NCBI RefSeq assembly: GCF_023701485.1
Contig: NZ_JAMQBK010000046.1
Location: 62,001 to 126,000, forward strand
Origin: Aporhodopirellula aestuarii
GTDB taxonomy: Bacteria > Planctomycetota > Planctomycetia > Pirellulales > Pirellulaceae
Length of the DNA: 64,000 bases
Direction: 5' to 3'
Shown: positions 19,145 through 28,597 of the stretch, piece by piece
How positions within the stretch are numbered: position 1 is the stretch's first letter
How the letters are laid out: every line of letters starts with the position of its first letter
Program-made: the position numbers and the translations under genes
The notes under the pieces: generated by a model
Seen by the model: the letters and a program-made list of their open reading frames with translations, nothing else
The model's database searches: none
Told to the model about the DNA's origin: nothing

Positions 19145-20191
19145 TTAAAGTAGACTCGCCGGGGCGACACGATGCTCTTTCACCAACCGCTGCACCAAGT
19201 CAGCGACCGAGACACCGTCCGCCTCGGCCGCAAACGTGGGCACGATGCGGTGTCGTAGCACCGGTAATGCGAGCGTTTGCACGTCGTCAATCGTGACATG
19301 CGTGCGACCATGCAACAACGCTCGAGCTTTTGAGGCGAGCACCAACTGTTGGCTCGCGCGAGGACCGGGGCCCCACTGGATCCATTCTCGCACCCAATCT
19401 TTGGCTTCAGGCTCAGTCGGTCGTGCGTCGCGGACTAAATCGATCACCCAGTCCTTCACGTGTGAGGGCAGAGGCACACGACGAACCAGCGTTTGGAATC
19501 GCACGATGTCTTCGCCGCTAATCACATGTTTTACTTCCGGCAGCTCACCCGACGTGGTCCGGTCGACGATCTCGGCCTCCTCTTCACGGCTGGGGTACGC
19601 AACGACGACGTGAAAGAGAAAGCGGTCGCGCTGCGCCTCGGGTAGCGGATACGTGCCTTCCTGTTCGATCGGGTTCTGCGTCGCCAGGACAAAAAATGGG
19701 TCCGCCAGGGGATAGGTCTTTCCGCCCGCTGTGACTTCGTGCTCTTGCATCGCCTCGAGCAATGCGGCCTGGGTCTTCGGCGGTGTGCGGTTGATTTCGT
19801 CGGCCAACAGCATCTGCGTGAAGATCGGTCCTTTGCGAAAGATCATCTCACGCCGACCCGTCTCATGATCTTCTTGGATGATGTCCGTGCCGGTGATATC
19901 GCCGGGCATCAGATCAGGAGTGAATTGAATTCGACGAAACTCGAGACTCATCGACGACGCGAGTGTTCGCACCATCAACGTTTTCGCAAGCCCCGGAACG
20001 CCTTCGAGTAGACAGTGGCCGCGGGCGAGAATCGCGATCAGCAATTGTTCGGCGACTTCATCCTGACCGACGACGATTCGGCTGACTTGGTCCTTGACCT
20101 CTTGGATGCTCGCAATCAGCGCCGCGGCGGCTTCGTTGTCACCGGTGGGCATTTGGTCAGAGCCGATTTCTCGCGGGGGTGGCGTGATCAT
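19145..20191 (-). CDS. MoxR family AAA+ ATPase (SpoIIM/DUF4129 operon)
   Basis: A 348-residue chaperone-like AAA+ ATPase. Walker A is GVPGLAKTL, Walker [21 protein letters not shown], then sensor 1 [20 protein letters not shown] and the arginine-finger region EAQRDRFLF; the C-terminal lid (about 270-340) includes [19 protein letters not shown]. MoxR proteins remodel or load cofactors into partner proteins that often have vWA domains. It is the last gene of a minus-strand run with SpoIIM-like, DUF4129 and DUF4350 genes, the standard neighbours of this MoxR subgroup. Either ATG 20191 or the in-frame ATG 20152 could be the start. The gene converges tail-to-tail on purU with 31 bases between stops. 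Confidence 0.9.
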   Translation of the reverse strand: MITPPPREIGSDQMPTGDNEAAAALIASIQEVKDQVSRIVVGQDEVAEQLLIAILARGHCLLEGVPGLAKTLMVRTLASSMSLEFRRIQFTPDLMPGDITGTDIIQEDHETGRREMIFRKGPIFTQMLLADEINRTPPKTQAALLEAMQEHEVTAGGKTYPLADPFFVLATQNPIEQEGTYPLPEAQRDRFLFHVVVAYPSREEEAEIVDRTTSGELPEVKHVISGEDIVRFQTLVRRVPLPSHVKDWVIDLVRDARPTEPEAKDWVREWIQWGPGPRASQQLVLASKARALLHGRTHVTIDDVQTLALPVLRHRIVPTFAAEADGVSVADLVQRLVKEHRVAPASLL

Positions 20192-20266
20192 CGTGGCATT
20201 CGAAGTTTCGAGGAGGGACTTTGGCGGGCAAGCGGCAGGAACTTGAGTATACCTGCTCGGTTTTGC

Positions 20267-21352
20267 TCAGGTGGGCATTGTGACGGCAAAACAGACTTCA
20301 CACCGGTTCCGGGCGAGATGCCGGATTTCGATTCGTTCGGGGCGCCATCGCTCGACTTCGCGACGCCAACGTGGGATTTGACTGGCCCGCTCGAAATCCC
20401 CGAGTTTCATCGTGATCAAGCAGCCCCGGATACTGGACTCGCGACTCTCAACGATGTTGCGAACCGTGCTCAACGTCGCGTCGGGCTTGACCGCGGAATC
20501 AACCAACATCCACTTGGCACCGCGGAAGACACGCCGGGGGAGGTCGCCGGCGCGAGCCGGGTAGTGAACAAACCGGGGATGATCGGCAATCCGGGGATCC
20601 ATGTCTGCGGGATCGATACCGATCACGTCGAGCCCCATCTCGAGCAACCGACCACACGCACCGCCGGGGGCACTGCCGACTTCAACGGCAAGGTCGCCGG
20701 GCCGTAGATCGAAACCACTCCACGCGATCGCTTCCGCCGCTTTGTAGTACGCCCGTGAGATCGGTTCGTACTCGGGTGCAACAGGTTGTACACCACCCGG
20801 CCATCGCGTTGGCAGAGTTGTTGCGGTGTGGGTCCCGAAAAACCAGTGCGACGGGGTAACCAAGATGACATCAAGCACGCTTTGGGAGGGCTGCGCGATC
20901 TCGTTTGCGGTACTGCAGCGGAGACGTTCCGGGCCGAGACGTTTCAAGATTCTTTCCGCGACGGCATTGGAAACTTCATCACCACCCGGCTCGAAATCAA
21001 ATCGGCCGACCGGCACGCGGTCGCGGGGCCAAACATGTAAATGGTCGAACGGGAGTGAAAGGGGTGAGATCGCCTCAACCAACCGGTCGATCAGTTCGTC
21101 GCCGTCACTCGATTTTGCACTGCCCAACGACCGAGACGTCGTCCGAATAAAGATTCCCGTCGGTAACGGAACAGGGTCATCGTGTTTTGCGGTAACGAAT
21201 CCCGGACGCGAGAACGCGAGTCGCCATCCCGTCTCCGCGATTGACTCTTTGACGACATCCTCGGCGCCGTGGGCACATGAGAGCATCGCGAATGTCGGAC
21301 CGGCGCCAGAGGATGAGTCGGTTTGTGGGAAAGATTGGGGAGCGGTGCTCAT
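20267..21352 (-). CDS. RlmM/FtsJ-like SAM-dependent RNA methyltransferase
   Basis: A 361-residue protein. The C-terminal half is a Rossmann methyltransferase of the RrmJ/FtsJ type: LAVEVGSAPGGACGRLLEMG (motif I, near residue 220), VIGIDPADMD (motif II), WMLVDSAVKPDATL (catalytic Asp region) and CLITMKLGDFERA (catalytic Lys region). The N-terminal half (about 20-170) starts TFAMLSCAHGAEDVVKESI, which resembles the THUMP-like substrate-recognition part of RlmM, the 23S rRNA C2498 2'-O-methyltransferase. RNA ribose methylation is therefore likely, the site unproven. It sits between DUF4350 and MoxR in an otherwise membrane-themed operon. ATG 21352 chosen; the frame is open 17 codons more upstream. 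Confidence 0.7.
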   Translation of the reverse strand: MSTAPQSFPQTDSSSGAGPTFAMLSCAHGAEDVVKESIAETGWRLAFSRPGFVTAKHDDPVPLPTGIFIRTTSRSLGSAKSSDGDELIDRLVEAISPLSLPFDHLHVWPRDRVPVGRFDFEPGGDEVSNAVAERILKRLGPERLRCSTANEIAQPSQSVLDVILVTPSHWFFGTHTATTLPTRWPGGVQPVAPEYEPISRAYYKAAEAIAWSGFDLRPGDLAVEVGSAPGGACGRLLEMGLDVIGIDPADMDPRIADHPRFVHYPARAGDLPRRVFRGAKWMLVDSAVKPDATLSTVRNIVESRESSIRGCLITMKLGDFERASQIPRWRREVERWRPERIEIRHLARNRCEVCFAVTMPT

Positions 21353-21428
21353 GATGTTTAACTGACGGTGTCGATTCTGGTTCGGAAAAGTGGGATAGGA
21401 CAATCAAGCAGACGGATCGATCTGGCGG

Positions 21429-22985
21429 CTATTCCACTTTTTCGGGGTCGCTGGGTTTCGACTCGGTTGGCTTCAACTCGGAATGTTTTGACTCGGAATG
21501 TATCGACTCGGCTGAACTGGTAACGGACGTTTGAACTGCGGGAACTTGTTCAGGCTGATCTTTCGTGGCTGTGTTTTTGGGGAGCGGAGCCGGATCGACT
21601 GGGGGCGGCGGATCGGGCAGCACCCATGGTCCGGCCGTTTCGCCACGGACGTGTTTGAGATATTGGCTGATCCGTTGATGTGCATAGTCCACACCACCGC
21701 CGCGCCGCATCAATGTCGCCATGGCCGACAAGTGGTTGCCGAAATGCGTGACGCGGTTATATCGGACCGATCGCGGTCGACCGAACACCGGGAGTAACAT
21801 CAAACACAGCACGACTCCCAAGAACGCGACGTGCATGTTGATCAGACTCAGCGGCATTTCCGTCATCAATTCCCATCCCTTTGATTGAGGGATCCCGGGT
21901 TTGACCGTCGAAATCGTAACGGGAAATTTGTCGGTGGCCAAAAACGCGATGAGGATCGGTTCGTCATCGACGGACGCACTCGTCGATCGAATCTCGAGTT
22001 GGATCGTCTTTGTCATCTCTTGGGCGGGTTCTGCCGTCATGGCGAAATTCGTCACCAACCCACCACTGGCAACAACCAAGATTTCAGAATTGCCCCAACG
22101 TTTGTCGGTGATCCGGCCCAGCGTCGTGAGCTTGGTTTCCCCTGTCGCCTGTGACACCGACTCCTGCACGAGCGGTTGAAACGTCGGCTTTTTAAGGTAT
22201 TGATGAACGGGCGACATGGATTGATGCAGAACGTCGTCGTCCTCCTCCCAATCTTCTTCGGAGAATTGATCCGAAGCACCGGCCCCACTCGCCGAACCGG
22301 CTTTTGTCACCGACTTTGCACTGGGCTTGAGCGTGAAATCGCATCCCCGGCGATGCGGCAAATGGGTTCGATACGGCAGCGCGTCAGCGACAAACCAATC
22401 GGCCACCTTAATATCGTCACGGTCCACTTCGGTCAGTAGTCGCTCGTTGATCTGCTTTGCCAATTTCCGGCGGTATACCAGTCGTTGCTCCGGAGGCGCA
22501 ATCTCAGCCGCCTCCCGGAAGTATGCCTCGGTGCTGCCGTCATCGGGAACGATGTAGACCAGAGTGCGGTTTCCCTGTTTGAGCCATTCCTTCATCCAAT
22601 CTTCGACCGCGGTGAGGTTGAGAGGCGGCCAATCGCTCGGGATCCACACGATCGCATCGTTTTGTTGTTCACGAGTCGATAATCGCGTGAGATCGCGTGT
22701 ACGGATCTCGCGCACGGTCTCCTGCGACGCATCATCCGGACGTGAAGCGTCCTGACCTTGCTGAAGTGCGGTTCGAAAGGCGCCAAAGCCGTTAACGCTC
22801 CGCTGTCCCGAGGCCCCGACGCTGGCACCGTATTTGGTATCGAAACCGCCACAACCGCTGATCGACATCGAGGCGAACGCGATCGCCAAAACCCACAAAG
22901 ATTTTCGTGAATCAACGGCAGACTCGGTGCGTGAACTCGTCAACCGAAGTGCCGAACAGCAATCCTTGGAGGCTAACGCAATCAT
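21429..22985 (-). CDS. DUF4350-like membrane lipoprotein
   Basis: A 518-residue protein. An N-terminal hydrophobic stretch ends with the lipobox SISGC (Cys near 45). The domain from about 50 to 370 has the DUF4350 pattern: FGAFRTALQQ, AIVWIPSDWPPLNLTAVEDW, LKQGNRTLVYIVPDDGS and GGLVTNFAM. A second membrane helix is at about 380-402 (VAFLGVVLCLMLLPVFGRPR), followed by a cytoplasmic Pro- and Ser/Glu-rich tail with HSESKHSELKPTESKPSD. DUF4350 proteins accompany MoxR ATPases and DUF4129/SpoIIM membrane proteins; the role of the set is unknown. The ATG at 22985 overlaps the DUF4129 stop by 4 bases (ATGA), pointing to translational coupling. Confidence 0.75.
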   Translation of the reverse strand: MIALASKDCCSALRLTSSRTESAVDSRKSLWVLAIAFASMSISGCGGFDTKYGASVGASGQRSVNGFGAFRTALQQGQDASRPDDASQETVREIRTRDLTRLSTREQQNDAIVWIPSDWPPLNLTAVEDWMKEWLKQGNRTLVYIVPDDGSTEAYFREAAEIAPPEQRLVYRRKLAKQINERLLTEVDRDDIKVADWFVADALPYRTHLPHRRGCDFTLKPSAKSVTKAGSASGAGASDQFSEEDWEEDDDVLHQSMSPVHQYLKKPTFQPLVQESVSQATGETKLTTLGRITDKRWGNSEILVVASGGLVTNFAMTAEPAQEMTKTIQLEIRSTSASVDDEPILIAFLATDKFPVTISTVKPGIPQSKGWELMTEMPLSLINMHVAFLGVVLCLMLLPVFGRPRSVRYNRVTHFGNHLSAMATLMRRGGGVDYAHQRISQYLKHVRGETAGPWVLPDPPPPVDPAPLPKNTATKDQPEQVPAVQTSVTSSAESIHSESKHSELKPTESKPSDPEKVE

Positions 22986-25000
22986 GACTTGGCCCCCACG
23001 TTCGCCGCGAGTGACCGTTCGATTTGCAAGTTATCCTGCCACAACCTTCCGAATTCCTCTCGGCTCAATCGATGCTTTCCAAAATAGGATCGCTCGAACG
23101 CGCCAACGGTTAATTTGAGGTGTCCGCCAATGTCGCCATTGGATTGTGCGGTCTCGCGGACGTATTGGCTGTTCGTTTTCCAACGCGACAATCGCAGATA
23201 GCCGGCACGATCGAGCATGAGCAACTGATGCCCATAGAGAAAGATGATCGCTCGGTCAAAGTCGCCCGAGTTCATCAGCCGTTCCAATTCCGATCGCGGA
23301 TTGGTATTGGTGTCTCGAAGCTCAGCGGGCAGTTCCGCAATCCGCTGCTCCGTCTGTTCGTCGAGCGTTTTGGAGTGGACAACGGATTGGGCGAGAGTAT
23401 CGGGACGGAAGTCGAACGAGCCGTTTGCGAACAGATACATCAATAACGCAACAAGTCCGCCGATGAGAACCATCAGCAGCAACCATCCGATGATGTTCCA
23501 GACACTAATGCTCCCCCACCACGAGTTAGTCCCGGTCGTGGTCGTGGTCGGTTGGTTTGCTGGCGTCACGGCCGGTTTGGCAGGCTTTGGCAACCAACGA
23601 CTTTCGCGGTTGAGCGTATCGTCGTGGGTGTCCTCTAATTCGATCGGGCGGATGGTGCCTTGGTCGGCGTCAAACCAAACCGAATCAGCCACGATCGGGG
23701 GTTCGGCGATTGCGAGCCGCTGCGACACAGCGAACTGGGATGTCCCAACAGATTGAGAAAACTCAGCCGTCTGAGATGAGACGCCAAATTGAGACGAGGC
23801 CGAAGCCGAATGGGATCCGGCCAGTCCCGTGATGCTGAGCGAGGCCAGGAACCACGCCAAGCCCAGCGTTGTTTTGGATCCAGGGGCGGTTGGCGACGGA
23901 GTGTTTGACATCGAGTCCGGGGGCAAGGCCTCTGACTCAGTGGGCGGCGTCGACTCAGTGGGCGGCGTCGACGACGCGACCACCGGTGCTTCGATCGGCG
24001 GTGGCGTGACGCTCGCATCCACGTTCACACCAACGTTTGATCGTGGTGATGTTGGTGTTGCATGACGCTGAACCGGACGTGGAGGTGCACTCATGAAGTC
24101 TTCGCCGAATTGGCGAATCGCTTCGGCGCGTATGGCCAATTCGACTTCCCAGCCTTCCAATCGGATTCGGGCGTCGAGGTAGCCGAGCAATCGAACGACG
24201 ACGCTGAGGGAGGCAATCAGCCAAAGCGAAAGCGGAAAGAACACCAGCATCGCGAACCTGTCCGCCGCCCAATTCCCGAACGTGATTCCGCGTGTCCACA
24301 CCAACGCAAAGAAGACACACGTGAGCAAGGCGGTCAGCGTCATCGAGACGGTCAGGAATCGTCCTCCCAATTCGCTCGCCATCGGCGAATGCAACGCTTT
24401 GGACCGGCGTTTCAGCGTGATTGCTGATTCATCCTTGCTGCGGAGCGGGCATCGCTCGAGCAGAATCATTTCGGGAAGAAACGGCCGATTGCTGCGGATC
24501 AATGCCGCAACGAGCATGAACGAGATCGGAACCAAAAAATCAGTAATCGGCTCCACTTCCTGTTGCCAACGCAGGGCAACCACGACCATCGCGGGAATCG
24601 CGAGTCGCTTGATACCGAGCGTCCACACCAGCGGCCATAACAGCGACCTGACCTCGCGGACCGCTTTCCTCACCGTAGGTTGATGCTCAAAGATCGATTG
24701 TCCAAGCGTGTACGTTGTCAGCACGCCGGCGATCGGCGCTTGCAAAAACACCAACGTCGTCATCCAGAAGACATATCGGACAAGCTCTTCGTCGGACTCA
24801 CTGTCCAGCAGCGTCGGATCGGCAAACGTCAACGGCAACCACCCGAGCAGCAGCAGATCCGCAACGATCCAAAACGCAGCTCCCAAAAAGAACGCGTGAA
24901 AGAAGGCTTGCGGGTATCGCCGGATCATCAGCAGCGAGAGATCGCCGATTTCTGAAAGCGTCCGTACGCGAATCGCGACATGAGTTCGGTCGAGTTGCAC
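22982..25000 (-). CDS. Multi-pass membrane protein with C-terminal DUF4129
   Basis: A 672-residue protein. The first 270 residues hold about six membrane helices (for example FFHAFFLGAAFWIVADLLLL and TVSMTLTALLTCVFFALVW). A Pro/Ser/Thr-rich loop with a signal-like helix (AWFLASLSITGLAGSHSASA) follows, then a further helix near 490 (IIGWLLLMVLIGGLVALLMY). The C-terminal 115 residues match DUF4129: NPRSELERLMNSGDFDRAII, LYGHQLLMLDRAGYLRLSRW, and SYFGKHRLSREEFGRLW. It starts at GTG 25000, six bases after the SpoIIM-like stop. An 18-bp tandem duplication (23934-23969) encodes TESTPP repeats in the loop. Confidence 0.75.
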   Translation of the reverse strand: MQLDRTHVAIRVRTLSEIGDLSLLMIRRYPQAFFHAFFLGAAFWIVADLLLLGWLPLTFADPTLLDSESDEELVRYVFWMTTLVFLQAPIAGVLTTYTLGQSIFEHQPTVRKAVREVRSLLWPLVWTLGIKRLAIPAMVVVALRWQQEVEPITDFLVPISFMLVAALIRSNRPFLPEMILLERCPLRSKDESAITLKRRSKALHSPMASELGGRFLTVSMTLTALLTCVFFALVWTRGITFGNWAADRFAMLVFFPLSLWLIASLSVVVRLLGYLDARIRLEGWEVELAIRAEAIRQFGEDFMSAPPRPVQRHATPTSPRSNVGVNVDASVTPPPIEAPVVASSTPPTESTPPTESEALPPDSMSNTPSPTAPGSKTTLGLAWFLASLSITGLAGSHSASASSQFGVSSQTAEFSQSVGTSQFAVSQRLAIAEPPIVADSVWFDADQGTIRPIELEDTHDDTLNRESRWLPKPAKPAVTPANQPTTTTTGTNSWWGSISVWNIIGWLLLMVLIGGLVALLMYLFANGSFDFRPDTLAQSVVHSKTLDEQTEQRIAELPAELRDTNTNPRSELERLMNSGDFDRAIIFLYGHQLLMLDRAGYLRLSRWKTNSQYVRETAQSNGDIGGHLKLTVGAFERSYFGKHRLSREEFGRLWQDNLQIERSLAANVGAKS
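23934..23969. repeat. 18-bp in-frame tandem repeat, two copies
   Basis: Two identical 18-base units, 23934-23951 and 23952-23969, lie in the linker of the DUF4129 protein and encode a doubled six-residue Thr/Pro/Glu/Ser unit. Such repeats can change copy number by replication slippage without breaking the frame. Confidence 0.8.
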
Positions 25001-25006
25001 GGCTGG

Positions 25007-26017
25007 CTATGTGCCTCGAACGGGAGAACGTCGTGGACCACGCGGGAACCCCAAGACGACGAAATAAAAACTGATTAACGCCGACGACATGATCGCCCAG
25101 CCGGCTTTGAGCAAATAGGGTGCGGGACTCGGCGACAGGAATCCTTCCGTGAACGCTGCCAACACAAACAGGGTCGCTGCCGCGGCCATGATCGGAACGC
25201 TACGGTGCGCCGAGCGTCGCATCGAATCCATGCGTGTGAGTCCGGCGGTATGGAACAACCCCACGCCCAACCGCAGCCCCGCGGCGGCAGACAACGCGAT
25301 TGCGGTCAGCTCGAACGGACCGTGTGCGGTCACGAAGTGAAAGAAATTGTCGCTACCGCCGACATCCTCTCGCGCCATGTATCCAAACATCGTTCCCAAC
25401 GCGACCCCGTTGTAGGCCAAGATGTATAGGCAGGGGATCAGCAGAATCCCGTAAGCAAAACACTGCAGGCCGATCCCCGTGTTATGCATGATGTAATAAC
25501 CGGACATCGAGACGTAGTGATCGAGCGAACCATCGATTCGCTGGTCGTACATTTGCTCGAGTGCGGAAAGTTGTTCCGAGCCAACGACGTTATCGGCGAA
25601 GTCTGGAAAGAGACTTTGTTGGTAACCGAGATACATCGACAACGCGAACAGGCCGAAGAACACGATCGTGGCCACCCGGACACAGGGATCCGCAAAGATT
25701 TGTTGGGGCGCGTCGCGAAAGATCAGATCGAAAAATCCGACAGGGGAAAACTTTCCCGAACGATAGAGCTGATTGTGTGCCCTGGCGACGAGACGATGTA
25801 GATAGGTGACGGTGGCGGGTGGCAGGTGGTACGCGTCGGCGAGGGCGAGGTCGGCGCACACGCCTCGATACAGGGTTGCAAAACGCACGATTCCCTTCGC
25901 TCCGCGATACTGCTCGCCCGCCTTGACGGTTTTGCCACGGACTTCCATCGCTTCGCAAAGCCGCTCGAGTTCATCCCAATTGCTGCGTCGTTTCTCGAGT
26001 AGCTTCGCGATGTTCAT
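25007..26017 (-). CDS. SpoIIM/DUF95-like stage II sporulation protein M family
   Basis: A 336-residue integral membrane protein. The N-terminal 110 residues are a soluble helical domain (WDELERLCEAMEVRG, RLVARAHNQLYRSGK). Then come about six helices: FFGLFALSMYLGYQQ, IGLQCFAYGILLIPCLYIL, NGVALGTMFGYM, and THGPFELTAIALSAAAGLRL. The pattern HGPFELTAIALSAAAGL is the signature of DUF95 (PF01944), found in SpoIIM. Planctomycetes do not sporulate, and this family is common beside MoxR ATPases. It is the first gene of the five-gene minus-strand operon; its promoter should lie in 26018-26104. Confidence 0.85.
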   Translation of the reverse strand: MNIAKLLEKRRSNWDELERLCEAMEVRGKTVKAGEQYRGAKGIVRFATLYRGVCADLALADAYHLPPATVTYLHRLVARAHNQLYRSGKFSPVGFFDLIFRDAPQQIFADPCVRVATIVFFGLFALSMYLGYQQSLFPDFADNVVGSEQLSALEQMYDQRIDGSLDHYVSMSGYYIMHNTGIGLQCFAYGILLIPCLYILAYNGVALGTMFGYMAREDVGGSDNFFHFVTAHGPFELTAIALSAAAGLRLGVGLFHTAGLTRMDSMRRSAHRSVPIMAAAATLFVLAAFTEGFLSPSPAPYLLKAGWAIMSSALISFYFVVLGFPRGPRRSPVRGT

Positions 26018-26104
26018 TCGCCATTACCTTCACTGGCCGATTGGACCGATTGATCGACAATGAGTATAGCGGACGAGCCATGATCGCGGGTCGACCGAGA
26101 TGAT

Positions 26105-26902
26105 TTACTCAGCCGATTCTGACTCAGTTTTCGCGTTCGCTTCGGTCTCGTCATCCGTGCCTTGGGCGGCTTGGGCAGGCTGGTATTCCCGCACCCAAAT
26201 GTTTCGGAATCGGACGGGGTTCCCGTGGTCTTGGATGGAGATCGGACCAGTGGGGCCGTGCGCCTTGTACTGCGGAGCACGATTGAATGGCGTATCGCCG
26301 AGCAGCTCGAAGTGGTTCAAGACTAAGACGCCGTTGTGAGTCGCGGTGATGTAGGCCGGCGACGTCAGCTCGCCGTTTTCATCAAACCGCGGCGCTGTCC
26401 AGAAGATGTCGTAGCTGTTCCATTGGCCTGGCGGACGCATGGCGTTGACGGCGGGTGGTGTTTGTTTGTAGATCGCCGCCGCTTGGCCGTCAAAGTAAGT
26501 CTTATTCTCGTACGAATCGAGAATTTGCATCTCGTAGCGGCCCATCAAGAAGATGCCGCTGTTACCGCGACCTTGTGATTTCCCTTTGGGCGGCGTCGGA
26601 GCTGACCACTCGATGTGAATCTGGCAATCACCAAAACTGGCCTTACTGCGGATCATGCCTTTGCCGGCGATCAAGATATCACCGTCGGTGCTCCATCTTT
26701 CTCCGTTCTCCCAATTCGAAATATCTTCGGCACTGCCAAAGAGAACCGTTGCATCCGACGGCGGGTCGTTGTCAGTTTCACCGGGGGTGACGATTTTGGG
26801 TTCGAGCCATTGGATGCCGGACAAATATTCTTCGGCGAGGATCGGCGAGGCCGGGCAGATCAACAACGACAGCGAAAGGATCGCAAAGACATGTTTTTTC
26901 AT
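26105..26902 (-). CDS. Exported DUF1080 (3-keto-disaccharide hydrolase-like) protein
   Basis: A 265-residue secreted protein with a classical signal peptide (HVFAILSLSLLICPASPILA, cleavage about residue 23). The rest is a concanavalin-like beta-sandwich of the DUF1080 family: ATVLFGSAEDISNWEN, GMIRSKASFGDCQIHIEW, RGNSGIFLMGRYEMQILDSY, PPGQWNSYDIFWTAPRF, GPISIQDHGNPVRFRNIWVR. DUF1080 proteins are greatly expanded in planctomycetes and some cleave 3-keto-disaccharides. Periplasmic location is inferred. The C-terminal tail after NIWVREYQP is a disordered Glu/Ala run. Monocistronic by spacing. Confidence 0.88.
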   Translation of the reverse strand: MKKHVFAILSLSLLICPASPILAEEYLSGIQWLEPKIVTPGETDNDPPSDATVLFGSAEDISNWENGERWSTDGDILIAGKGMIRSKASFGDCQIHIEWSAPTPPKGKSQGRGNSGIFLMGRYEMQILDSYENKTYFDGQAAAIYKQTPPAVNAMRPPGQWNSYDIFWTAPRFDENGELTSPAYITATHNGVLVLNHFELLGDTPFNRAPQYKAHGPTGPISIQDHGNPVRFRNIWVREYQPAQAAQGTDDETEANAKTESESAE

Positions 26903-27035
26903 GGATTGGATTCGGTGGGGAGGAAGGAAGGTGGGTAGGTGGGATTGGAAGTGATCAGTTTAACGCGAACACCACGATCCGTTTCGAGTTTCTGAAAACG
27001 AAACGGATCGACGAGCGAAGCACAAAACTGAATCG

Positions 27036-27497
27036 CTATTCGATCTCGAAAATAGCTTCGATCTCGACCGCCATGTTTCCGGGCAAAGCATTGGTACCGA
27101 CGGCACTGCGTGCACCGACACCGGCATCGGCGCCAAACACATCCCGCATCAACTCGCTACATCCGTTCACCACCGCCGGTTGAGCGTCAAAGCGTTCGGT
27201 ACAGCGGACGAACCCCGTCAGTTTAACCAACCGAGTGACCCGGTCCAATGAACCGAGATGCCCGCGAAGCGTCGACAGCATTGCCAGACCAACCAAGCGA
27301 GCGGCTTCGTAGCCCTGTTCAACGTCCATGTCGGTCCCGAGTCGTCCGGTCCGCAGATAACCGTCGCTCTGCACGGGACCATGCCCCGAAAGATAGAGCA
27401 AGTTCCCAACTTGGATCACGGGTTTGTACAACCCGAGGGCTTGCGGTGGTGGCGGGAGTTCGAGGCCGAGTTTTTCAATTTTTGCGTCGTGGCTCAT
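27036..27497 (-). CDS. RidA family (YjgF/YER057c/UK114) protein
   Basis: A 153-residue RidA-type protein. RidA hydrolyses reactive enamine/imine intermediates of PLP enzymes; other family members have different or unknown roles. Visible family segments are NLLYLSGHGPVQSDG, GYEAARLVGLAMLSTL, VTRLVKLTGFVRCTERF and ARSAVGTNALPGNMAVEIEA. The length suits the longer RidA subgroup that has an insertion, and the Arg in GARSAVG is at the substrate-carboxylate position. Its ATG overlaps the stop codon of the ROK gene by one base (TGATG), so it is coupled to that gene. Confidence 0.85.
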   Translation of the reverse strand: MSHDAKIEKLGLELPPPPQALGLYKPVIQVGNLLYLSGHGPVQSDGYLRTGRLGTDMDVEQGYEAARLVGLAMLSTLRGHLGSLDRVTRLVKLTGFVRCTERFDAQPAVVNGCSELMRDVFGADAGVGARSAVGTNALPGNMAVEIEAIFEIE

Positions 27498-28597
27498 CAG
27501 TCTGCTTTCTTAGCGTCATCGCTTTTTGGGGCTTCTTTTTTGGCGTCTTCTTTTTCCTTTTCTTCTTTGGAAGACTTCTCCTTTTTAGCGGCTTCGGCAG
27601 CGGCTTTTTGGGTGTTCTCTTCTTCGATTTGGCTTCCGAATTCCATTTTGGCCCAGGCGGCCGATCCCATCACGCCGGCGTCATCACCGAGTTTTGCGGC
27701 AACGACTTTGAAGCGATTCTTGTAAACCGGCATCACACATTCGTTTGCGACTTTGCGGACGTTGCTCAGCAGGATGTCTTCCAAGGCTTCGACCAGCCCG
27801 CCACCCAAAATGATCTTGTCCGGGCAGAGGATGTGGACGATGTTGACGACGGCATAGCCGATGACCGTGGCGGCTTCCTCGATCAATCGTTTGACCTCTT
27901 TGTCACCGTTCTTGATCGACTCCGCGAGGGCACCGCTGCGGATTTCCGAGATGTCGGTGCCCGCTATTTTTAGCAACGCCGGTGCTTCACCGCGGTACGC
28001 GAGCTTGGCCGCTTCCGCCGCAATCGACAGGCGACTGGCTTCGGTCTCGAGCGTTCCCGGGATTTCGCCACCGCTGCACCGGACCCCGGCGCTGATGCGG
28101 GTGTGTCCAATTTCCATACAGGAAATGCCCGCGCCGTGAAGGATCTTGCCTTCGTAGACGCATCCGCCACCGATACCGGTGCCCGGGAAAAGTCCCACAG
28201 CACAGCGACTGTTTTCGGCGGCGCCAAAACGATACTCGCCATAAACGCCGGCATCGACGTCGTTGAGCACCGCGACGCGACAGTCGAATTGTTTGGTGAG
28301 CACTTTCTGAATATCGACGTTGTCCCACCCCAAATTCGGTGTCGAGAGCAAGCGTCCGGCGTTGAGGTCGATCGGGCCAGGGCATCCGATGCCGATGGCC
28401 GCGATGCGTTTGGGATCGATATCGTTTTCGTCCAACAACCGCGTGATCGTCGAAATGATGCGGGCGATTCCATTGTCGGAGCCCTCGCGGCCACGCGTTT
28501 TGCGACGTCGACGAGCGAGGGGTTTCATGTCGTTGTCGTAGGCGACGGCGAGCATTTTGGTACCGCCGAGATCGAACCCGATCCAGATATCTTTCAA
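27497..28597 (-). CDS. ROK family sugar kinase/regulator lacking zinc cysteines
   Basis: A 366-residue ROK protein, probably a glucokinase-type enzyme that phosphorylates a hexose with ATP. Phosphate 1 motif is GFDLGGTKMLAVAYD; the catalytic Asp is in VAVLNDVDAGVYGEY; the ROK signature is GTGIGGGCVYEGKILHGAG, with EIGH following. The usual zinc motif CxCGxxGCxE is replaced by RCSGGEIPGTLETEAS, so only one Cys remains and zinc binding is unlikely. There is no helix-turn-helix N-terminus. The last 40 residues are a Lys/Glu-rich tail (KKEKSSKEEKEKED) not typical of the family. It starts at TTG 28597 with GAGG seven bases upstream and is followed by ridA with a one-base overlap. Confidence 0.85.
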   Translation of the reverse strand: MKDIWIGFDLGGTKMLAVAYDNDMKPLARRRRKTRGREGSDNGIARIISTITRLLDENDIDPKRIAAIGIGCPGPIDLNAGRLLSTPNLGWDNVDIQKVLTKQFDCRVAVLNDVDAGVYGEYRFGAAENSRCAVGLFPGTGIGGGCVYEGKILHGAGISCMEIGHTRISAGVRCSGGEIPGTLETEASRLSIAAEAAKLAYRGEAPALLKIAGTDISEIRSGALAESIKNGDKEVKRLIEEAATVIGYAVVNIVHILCPDKIILGGGLVEALEDILLSNVRKVANECVMPVYKNRFKVVAAKLGDDAGVMGSAAWAKMEFGSQIEEENTQKAAAEAAKKEKSSKEEKEKEDAKKEAPKSDDAKKAD

